A DNA stretch of 64,000 nucleotides from Piezodorus guildinii (Eukaryota > Arthropoda > Insecta > Hemiptera > Pentatomidae). The position numbers and the translations under genes were made by a program. The stretch is taken from contig CM041295.1 of assembly GCA_023052935.1 (NCBI GenBank), positions 19,282,880-19,346,879 on the forward strand, given 5' to 3'. Positions 55,101 through 64,000 of the stretch are shown piece after piece (positions within the stretch are counted from its first letter, which is position 1; every line of letters starts with the position of its first letter). The notes beneath the pieces are model-generated. The model searched no databases and was not told the origin of the DNA. It saw only the letters and a program-made list of their open reading frames with translations.

Positions 55101-58100
55101 GGTACAATAAGATGAAGAACAGTTTACGATCTGATGCATAGATTGAAGCATTGATTTGCTATTAAAGAACAAAAAAAAAATATGAAAGGGGAAGAAGAAC
55201 AATGGAAGAGCTGGCTGTAGAATCTAAACAACTTGAATATAATGTAATACAAGAAAAAATAATAATATGAAGCATGGTCCAAAGCCATAGAAGCAAATGG
55301 AACATATATGAAATATGGCGATAGCATGAGAATCCAGACAATGACGATGATTCATGGCATAAGACTCAGAAAGGCCTAATATTGAAGCCATGTCAATTAT
55401 AGACATAAAGAAAATAAATTAGGAATAAGAGCAGGGGCCATGAAATCGGAACAGATGAATTATTATTGGCTATTAATGATCAGAAAACCTTGACAATAGA
55501 CGCATGTGCTAAAGGAGTAAGAGTAAAAAGGACATTTAAAAGATAATATAGCAGAACCATTGAACAGACGCATATTGGCTATAATGAACTCAAAAAGCTT
55601 GATATAATATAAGTCGAATAATAAAAGAGCAAAAGAACATTTTATATTAGAGGAGAGCATAGCACTAAGAAAAGCTGCATTGATATTGTAAATTGACTAA
55701 AAAAGCTTGATATATGAAACATTCAATATAACATTAAATTAAACATAAATTAAAAAATAGGAAGAGGCAGGAGCTGGAGAAAGATCTGCGATATTATGGA
55801 TAATGAATTGAAACCTGACTTGAACCATTCAATATAGAAAAAAAAGAACATAATAAGGAAAGAGGAGGTCCTGGAGCAATGGAACAGACATTGTTCAATA
55901 TGACCCAGAAAAGCCTGAATATGAAGTCCAGTCACATATAGAAGAATGAAAGAAAAAGAATAAATGAGGAAAAATAGAGGAGATAGATAGGCCATCATAA
56001 GGAGCAGGATAGAACAACTGGAATATGGTATTATGGACTATAGATAAAAGCCTTATAATATGACACAGTCCATTACCAGATAAAATAATGAGAAAGAAGA
56101 AAACTATAATTGGAAGAGCATGTTACATGATGAATGGCAAAAGAGCAATAGAAGCGTTGAACAGATAGATTGAAAATAGCTAAAATAAACAGTAGAAGCA
56201 GGCCTTAAATAGAAAAGATATATTCACATATAATCAAACAGATTTAAAAGAAATATATGGAATAATAGAAAGGCAGAGCAGCCTTGGACAATGGAAGATC
56301 TGGATATCTTGAAAATGCATGAATGAATGACAGTCATGATCACCATGATAAAGTAAAAGAACATAAATAAGGAACAAATAGAGGACAGGAGCACTGGGAA
56401 CGGACGGATGTTTATTATATTGGACTCAGAAAACCTTGACAAATGACATCATTCACATATAAGACATAAATAAAAAGAAAAGAAGGAAGGAGGTGAAAAT
56501 GTATATGGATAATGATCAAAAGAAACAATATACAGATTCCACTTATGAAGAAAAAGAACATAAATGAGGAATAGAGGACGGCATGGACCACTCGTGAACA
56601 GACTGCGATTGATTCATTGGCTTAATGACTCAGAAAAAGCTGATCATATAGTCATGTTCCAATATAAGAAAGAAAAAGGAAATAAATTAGAAAAGAGGGC
56701 GGGCATGGGCAACTGTACAGATGCGATTGATTCATGGCATAATGCAAGAAATCATCCTTATCAAATAGAAGCCATTTCAAAATAGAGGAAAAGACAAATT
56801 GAGAAGAGGTGAATGGCATGCGAAACTGACAGACAGCCATGATCATCATTTAGACAAAAAACAAGATAATGAGCCAGTCCAATCTGGAACAGTGATAAAT
56901 AACTACAACCATATAAAATGATATGATAATAAAATAATAGAATGAAGTAATGTCAATTGGAAATGATTAATACCTGAATATCTTTACAATTTAACTGCCA
57001 TAGCAGCCAAGCGATAATGGAGGAGTAGAGGTAAGGGCATGATCTTCGTAAAAATGCTTAACATGATATACTAACAATTTAAGAAAGCAATTAGGTAAGA
57101 AAATGAAAATATAGGGACTGAACAGAATAATGTACAGATGCTGATTTGTTTTTCATATAGAATGAAAATGATTCCTACATAAAAAAAAAAAACAAAAAAA
57201 GAAATAAAGAGATTGCTACTAACATGAAATTGTTATAATGACTCCAAAGCTTATAGAATGAACATTAATTATAAAACAAAAAAAAAATAATGGAAGATAG
57301 AGAGCATGGGCCATTAGAAAAAGATCATCATGATTCATACATTGATCATGATGTTGTATAGAAGTCAGACAAATAAATAATAGAAAAATAAATGAGGGAG
57401 AGGAAATGTGAAATCGATTGATTTTGCTATCAATATTAATACATACATAATTTAGAAAAGGAAGGAGAAAAGATATATATGAAATAGAGATGGACCAAGC
57501 TGAATATTAGTTAAATAAATAATGACATAGAAAACATATAAATATAAGACATGCAATTATTTAAGAAGAAAATGTTAAATCAAAAAGGATGACAATCTGT
57601 AATAATCATTAAATTGTAAATACTTCAAAGATTATAAAGTAGACATTAAAATAAAAAAGAACATAAGAAAAGTAGAAGGCCTAATACTAAATATTGATAA
57701 TAGAAGTTTCAACTAGAGAAACAAAATAATAAGAAAGAAAGAGGGCATGGAACCGGGAAGGGATGATTAGGCTATAATACAGAAAGCCTGATAATGACAG
57801 TCCATGTTCCACATATGAAGAGAAAAAGAACATAAATGAGGATGAGAGCAGGGCCATGAGGAAGACTGGATTGACACTATAAGACTGAATTAATGAACTT
57901 CATAAAGAAAAAACATAATTGAAGCAGTCCATGAGAACGGAACAATCGATTATATGGTATGATCAAACCTATGACATATATTGATAAGAATATATGAATC
58001 CTGAATTATCATTGTATAATGTATAATGAAAAAAACCTGAAATAAAGATGTCATAAAAAGAGGAAAATGACTATGAGATAGGAAGCTGGAATTGAAATCA

Positions 58101-61100
58101 TTAATATTAACGAAAATAGATATAATCATGCAAATAGAAGGAAAAGACATATTAGGAATAAGGAGCAGGCTTCATGGACAGCTATTAAGAAAGACATAAA
58201 AAATAGCAGGCAGTAGCCATTTCGAAAGGAATGATAGCTTAGACATCAATCTCAAATACGATGTACAGCTATGATAAGAAGAAGGAACAAGAATGAGACA
58301 GATAATGACTCAGAAATATATATGATCATTTCTAAGAAAAAAAGAAAACAATTAATAGAGGGAAGACACTGAGACGATTGCATGGCATTGATCAAAGCTT
58401 TCAATATGACATGAAAAAAAAATATGAGTCATGTCACATAAAAAAACATATAGAAAGAACGCATGAAATAGGAAGCCATGAATGAATATGAAATAAGGAA
58501 GTAGAATTGAACAGAACAATTGATGAAAAGAATCAAATTAAGAGCTGACATGTACGAATGAATTTATAAGCATCGATAATCAAAGACAGTAACTAAATAA
58601 GTACAATATAGCACTGTAAAGAATTGATAGACTAGAAAAATGATAAATATCAAATTGAAAAAGTCAATAGAGAAAAAAGGAATGAGAGGATGAAATGAAA
58701 TATTGGTAAATTGACTGATAAGCATCATGTCAATTTACAAAAAAAAAAAAACAAATAGGAAAAGAGCAGCCATGGGACGACGAGCATTATTCGAGTATAA
58801 TGAAAAAAAACATCAATGACATGTAAAAAATAAAAGAAATAGAGAGGAGGGCCATGGACTTGGAACAGATCATATTATGCTATAATCTATATCAAACATC
58901 ATCGTTCAAAACCATGAATTGTAAGTAATAAGGAGACGCATGACAGATGACTGATATTAAAATGGAATGAATATGATAATGGAAATATAAAACACCTGAT
59001 CATATTTTCAACAATTTAACATACAGCAAAGCCAGATATAGAAAAGGGGATAGGTAGATTCTCAAAATATTTTATAATGAACTCAAAATTATGAAAATGA
59101 ATATTTAAATATAAGAGAAAATAATAATAAAGACAATTAATGCAGAGCAATGTTTATTATTGCTGAAAATGTTCCTATAATAAAAAAAAAGCACAACTAA
59201 AGATAAAAGATCTAAATGAAAGAATAAAAACTATAAATGAACTAGAAGAACCAAAAAAATTCATTGATAAAATACAGAAAAAAGATTAGTCATATTCCAT
59301 GATATGAATGATAGTACTAAATTGAGGACGGCATGAATGGGAAAAGAAGATGTCATGCAATGAAACGATATTCTGCGAAGCATTCGAATTCAATAATGAA
59401 GCATGTATTAAATGAAAGGAAAGGACTGAAATGATGAGGACAGGTATAGAATAATGATACAAAATCATTATCATTGTATATCAATAATAAAAAAGAAATA
59501 TATAAATAAATGACAGGAAACGGAAGAGGATGATCTGGTAGACTCGAAATCAATATTCATCTAAAGATAAAAAAAAAGAATAAATTGAAGAGAGCAGGAT
59601 GGCAATTGGAGACTGATTGATTATTGGTATAATGACAAAAATCTAAAATGAAGCAGTCACTATAAGAAAAAAAAGAACAAATATGGATATGACGGAAGAA
59701 AGATGAAGCTAATAAAAAAGACATTAGAGTTATGGAGGATAGACCGAAATGCAGATCATGGAATCATTAAAACATGAGTAATAAGATTAGAAAGAGCAAA
59801 ACAATTGAATATATAGATTCTGAAAATGTGGAATAGAGTTCATTCATAAATGAAACAGCCTTGATATTATGCTTTCTAATAAAAGAACATAAATGCAGTA
59901 AATAAGGATGAGACAGGCCATGGAGCACGGAACGATTTCTGTAAAAGACTTATGTATTCTAATGAAAAAATTAAATATCATTGAGAAGGGACATTATAGT
60001 GGTAATGCCATATGAACATATATAGAAAAATAATAAATACAAAAGGTGATAGAATGTAAGAATTTTATTGTAGAAAGTCTAAAAGCATAAAGAATCAGTT
60101 CACATTAAACAATAAAAACTTATGAAATGGAAGCTATATAAAAACAATGATTAAATGGAATAAGATACAGAAATAATCATGCATGTACAATAAAACCAAT
60201 TGAAGACAAATATAATAGTAGACATATGAAGGAAGGCTAATTGAAGATTTCTTATAAGAAACAGAAACTATATATGAGAGTAAAAAGGCAGGAAAATTAA
60301 AGATGCATGATCATGGCAGCCTGTGAACATCATATGACAGTCATTAATCTAAATAAAGAAAAGAAACTAAATATAAGGAAGAGGAATGCAACCGGGAAAG
60401 CGATTGATTCATTGTAATGACAAAAAAGCTTGATCAATATAACAGTCCATTCAATAATGAAAGAAAGAAAAATATGAGAATAATAGAAGGGCATGGAGCA
60501 TGTGGAACAGATCGATTGATATGGCTATTAAGACTAAAAAACTGAATAGCATGTCCATTTAATAAAGAAAATGAGAATAGACAGGCCTGGAACTTAAAGA
60601 CTGCATATCTAATATAGAAAAAGTATGAAATCAGATCAATATATAGAAAAAAAGACTAATATAGAAAAGGAAGGCCAGGGCAACGTGACAGCCATATGAG
60701 GCTATTAAGACTCAGAAAAAGCCTTAAATTGACCATGCCACATTTAAGAAAGAAAAGAAATAATATTGAGAAAAAAGGGGCATGGAAACTGTGAACAGAC
60801 TCGATTGATTCATGGTATTAGACAAGAAAATCCTGATAATATGACCATCATTAAAAACGATAAGACTAATAGAATAGCGGAAAGGCATAGACTTGAAGAT
60901 GGATATACATTGCTGGTGGCACAAGAAGCCATAAACGCATTCAACTATATTATCAATAAGTACGACTTGACATTACTATATATAAAAAAGAGAATTGGAA
61001 GTAGACACTGAAATATTAACACATGATTATTGCTTCCAAACAATTTTTAATACCATACGCCGGGTTCAGATGAGTTGAGTAAGGATTATGTCTTAAAATT

Positions 61101-63249
61101 TAAGATGATACTGTACAACATAAAGAAAGAAGCAATTAGAAAAAAAGTTATAATAATATGAACAAATATAAACAAGTCATAGAATTGTTATATAGAAAAG
61201 TCCTTAGCACAAAAAAACCATTATAATTAATAATTGCTAAATTACTTAAAAACAAATTAATAGATGCAGACAAATTAAAACATTATAAATGCTAATCGAA
61301 AACCTTGAATATGTTCTATAGATGCAAGAGACAATGATTTAATAAGAGAGAAAGACAAATATGAGAAGAAAAAAGGATGACACTGGAAAGACTCAATTAT
61401 CAATATACAATGTAATATATTAAAAGAACAATGAGAAATGAGCAAGGATAGAAGATTGCTTAATTGTTAGATGATCATGCAAATCTAGAAAAATATAGTT
61501 AATATAAGAAAAAAAGAAATATATTAGGAAAGGAGAGGGGCCTGGAGCAACTTGAAGCTGCGATTGTTTGTAGATCGAAAAATGCAATATGAATCAGTCC
61601 ATTATAAGAAGAAATAACTAAATTGGAATAAGAAGGCAAGAACTTGAAGACTGATATATTATGGCATAAATAAAACTGAAATGCATTCATAAAATATAAA
61701 GAAAAATTGAATAAAGCGGGCTGACATTTAAAAAATTGAAAATATAATGAGAAGAAAAAGCAGTGACAATTGAAGGATGATTGATAGGAAAATGACTAAA
61801 ACATATTAATAAAGACATGTGCAGAAACTGAAAAGACATCATTAATTAATGGACAGAATGACATGAAGAAATGTATGACATGGCTTACAAAAAGAGAATC
61901 AATATAAGATAAGCACAGTAGAAGCAAAATAACAATTGAATGAATAAGGATAAGATGACAAACCTTGACACATTGGTCCATGTAAATATAGGAAAAGCTT
62001 ATCAAAAAGCGTCATTGAAGTGTCAAAAATAAATTGAAAGCATAATAGGGGCATGAGAAACCTGAATCATGAATAGTTAAATGATAAGAAAAAACTATAA
62101 TATGAGGCATTCAAAAAAGAGAAAGAAAAAAATGAAATGAGAAGGGCATGGAGACAAAATGCATGATTGTCATTGATACTAGAAGCTATCAAGATTCAGT
62201 CCATTAAAAGAAGAACAATGATAATATGAGGACAGGAGAATCTGGAACAGACTGGATGAATTAATATATGCTATTAACTTGACATAGAAATCAGTTCAAT
62301 TATGTAATCCTAATATGGAAATACGGATGAGAACTGTGGATAGAAGGATGATTGGATATGCATGAAAAATTTAAAATGATAGTCCTTTCATATATAAAAA
62401 AACTTATATGATAGGGGACAAAGCATGAAAAGGGAAAGGATATTTGATTCATCTGTAAGAAATAAGAACTACATTATCAATTTCAAAATTTTATTCAAAA
62501 TAAATAAATAAGAAAGAAAACAATTGACTTTATTTATGAATTTAAAAAAAAACTAAATTAAATTAGACATTAATAAAGAAAGAAAATCATTGAATATGAC
62601 TTACATGAAAATAATATAAATGCCATATATAAGAAGGTTAATATGTGCAAGTGCAAGAAGATTAACATTTGAAAAAAGAAGGGGAGATACTAGAAGTTCG
62701 AATGATTAGTGTCAATTAAAACTTCAATAATAAGCATTTAACTTGAAGATACAAGTGAATAGAATTATTTGAGGAATGGCAGGGCCAAAAACCTTGAAAA
62801 TGCTATCATTGCTAAAATACAAAAATAAATGAATATCACCATTGTAAAATAAAAGATAAGAAATTAGATACAAAGGGGCAGGGGCATGGCCACTGGGAAG
62901 ACCATTAATATTGTATATATCCAAAAAAGCTGATCAATGAATCCATTCACATATACAGTAAAAAAAGAATATATATGAATGAGCAGGGGCCATAGATTCT
63001 GGAAAATGATTTGTATCTATTAAACTCAGAAAAAGCAATAACATATTATGAAAAGAGAGAAGAAGGCAATATGACAGAGGAGACTATGGTATATGACCAG
63101 ATGCTATATATGAGTCATTAAATATTGAAAATAAGAATAATTTCACAAAGGAAGAAACTGAGAAATGATATGGCATAGATCGGAAAAGCTGATATTATGT
63201 TTTACATAAAAAGAAAAAAATTAGAATATGGAGGGCCAGGGAAGAATCA
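49161..63249. repeat. Heavily corrupted satellite
   Basis: Fragments of monomer (GCAGGGGCCATG, CTTGATCAATATGACAGTCC, TTCATTGGCTATTA) and linker (CGTAAAAATATCTTAAC-like, GAAAATGTTCCTA, A runs) recur throughout in the expected order. They are riddled with deletions and differ at every occurrence. A few monomers are almost clean (about 54280-54350, 56560-56640). No host gene, RNA or new repeat family could be supported. The many Ser/Phe/Ile-rich minus-strand frames come from the AT-rich noise. Failed consensus over a long satellite is the best explanation. Confidence 0.8.
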
Positions 63250-64000
63250 ATGCGATTGATTAGATTAATGAAAGAAAAATTTGAATTAAGGGTATTTTCC
63301 AAAAAAAGAAAAAAAGAAAAAATATTGGGTTTGGGGGCCGGGGGCCTAAAAAGGGGGAACGGGATTCGTTTGTTTAGGCTAAATTTAAAATTTGATTTTT
63401 TTCCATTTTCCAAAAATAAAGAAAAAAAACAAAAAATTGGAAAAAGGGCCAGGGACCTGTAAAATGCTTTGTTTTGGGGTTTAATAACAGTTGAAATTAA
63501 GAAGAATTTTCCAATAAAAAAAAAGGGAAAACAAAAATTTTAAAATTGGGGGACGGGGCCAAAATTTTGGAAGGCCATTGTTTGGGGGTAAAATTAACCC
63601 AAAAGTTGGATAATTTGCATAATGCCAAATTTAAAAAAAAAGAAATGGAAAGGGGGGGTTTAAAATAATACAGAAAAAAAATAGATTGAAAAAAATGGGG
63701 AAAGGGAAAACCTTGAAAAAGATTGATTTGATGGGTAAAGGGCCCCAAAAACCCCCAATTATCTTTTGAAGCCCCTTTTACATAATAAAAGAAAAAAAGG
63801 AAACATAATTTTGAGGAATAGGGGAGGGGGGGCCTTGGAACTTTGGAAAGGATGGTTTTATTGGCAATTTTGCCCAAAAAATATAATTGACAGCCCTTTT
63901 ACAATATAAAAAAAAGAAAATAATTTTGGGAAAATAGGGGGAAGGGGAAATGGAGAATTTGAAATGCAATTTTTTTTGTTAAAATGATTAAAAAAATTTT
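63250..64000. repeat. Satellite remnant with inflated homopolymers
   Basis: The last 750 bases still follow the monomer order (for example AACATAATTTTGAGGAATAG, then GGGGCCTTGG) but homopolymers of A, T, G and C are lengthened, giving runs such as GGGGGCCGGGGGCC. Local G content is well above the rest of the array. The pattern is that of a single poor read end and not of a gene. Confidence 0.75.

Larger units (their letters stand above)
19755..64000. repeat. Satellite array with higher-order structure
   Basis: From here to the window end the DNA is built of roughly 146-bp monomers and a recurrent roughly 640-bp linker, carrying two foldback elements and one provirus. Linker starts at 21556, 25371, 26707, 30486, 31955, 34028, 43443, 44928 and 46398 define units of about 1.2-2.75 kb once insertions are subtracted. 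The segments are listed separately. Right of 49160 the same sequence is progressively corrupted. Confidence 0.95.

Noticed and set aside
60766..61011. 81-residue frame with a less repetitive C-terminal half (HRLEDGYTLLVAQEAINAFN-like)
   Set aside because: It starts in corrupted monomer sequence and has no family match I can name. The patch at about 60890-60990 is less satellite-like than its surroundings, but it is too short to support a gene.
49161..63249. Numerous Ser/Phe/Ile-rich minus-strand frames as novel membrane proteins
   Set aside because: They arise from corrupted AT-rich satellite; the plus strand still shows monomer words in order, and no start, domain or frame is conserved.

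Overview
The window is AT-rich, repeat-dominated animal DNA with no convincing single-copy host gene. It most likely comes from an insect. The reasons are a Ty3/gypsy errantivirus-type provirus with gag, pol and env, decayed Jockey-, CR1- and RTE-type LINEs, mariner and hAT DNA transposons, and short TTAGG-type runs. The species cannot be named from the sequence. Almost every open frame is a transposon relic or an accident of a tandem repeat.

Region 1 (1-19750) is a graveyard of interspersed repeats. It holds two small tandem arrays (112-576), at least seven copies of an undescribed roughly 600-bp dispersed repeat with a palindromic end, and a Jockey-type LINE on the minus strand (2850-5480). 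A CR1/Jockey-like LINE tail lies on the plus strand (8896-10254), followed by a 547-bp hAT element with a perfect 8-bp target duplication (11594-12140). A third LINE (12429-14323) is itself split by a 5'-truncated RTE element (about 13465-14058). A tRNA-derived SINE, an internally deleted mariner and a further LINE tail follow.

Region 2 (19755-49160) is a satellite array. About 146-bp monomers alternate with a recurring roughly 640-bp linker, giving higher-order units of about 1.2-2.75 kb with different monomer numbers. The left edge is diverged and the interior is nearly uniform. Two related foldback elements of about 2.6 kb sit in the array. Each arm carries a 21-bp minisatellite followed by seven copies of a 108-109-bp repeat, and the elements belong to a tandem duplication of about 5.1 kb.

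An errantivirus-like provirus (34341-41822, minus strand) has inserted into one linker. Its 288-bp LTRs differ at one position. It has an exact 18-nt tRNA-Lys-type primer site, a U UUU UUA frameshift heptamer in the right phase at the gag-pol junction, and open gag and env frames. Its pol is broken by one frameshift and one in-frame stop, and the integrase glutamate position is Asn.

Region 3 (49160-64000) is the same satellite, increasingly scrambled by small deletions and, in the last 750 bases, by inflated homopolymers. Similar damaged patches lie at 27300-27950 and 30790-32040 between near-perfect copies. This looks more like unpolished long-read consensus than biology, so nothing should be called a gene there. 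The main items to follow up are the satellite/foldback system and the frameshift architecture of the provirus.
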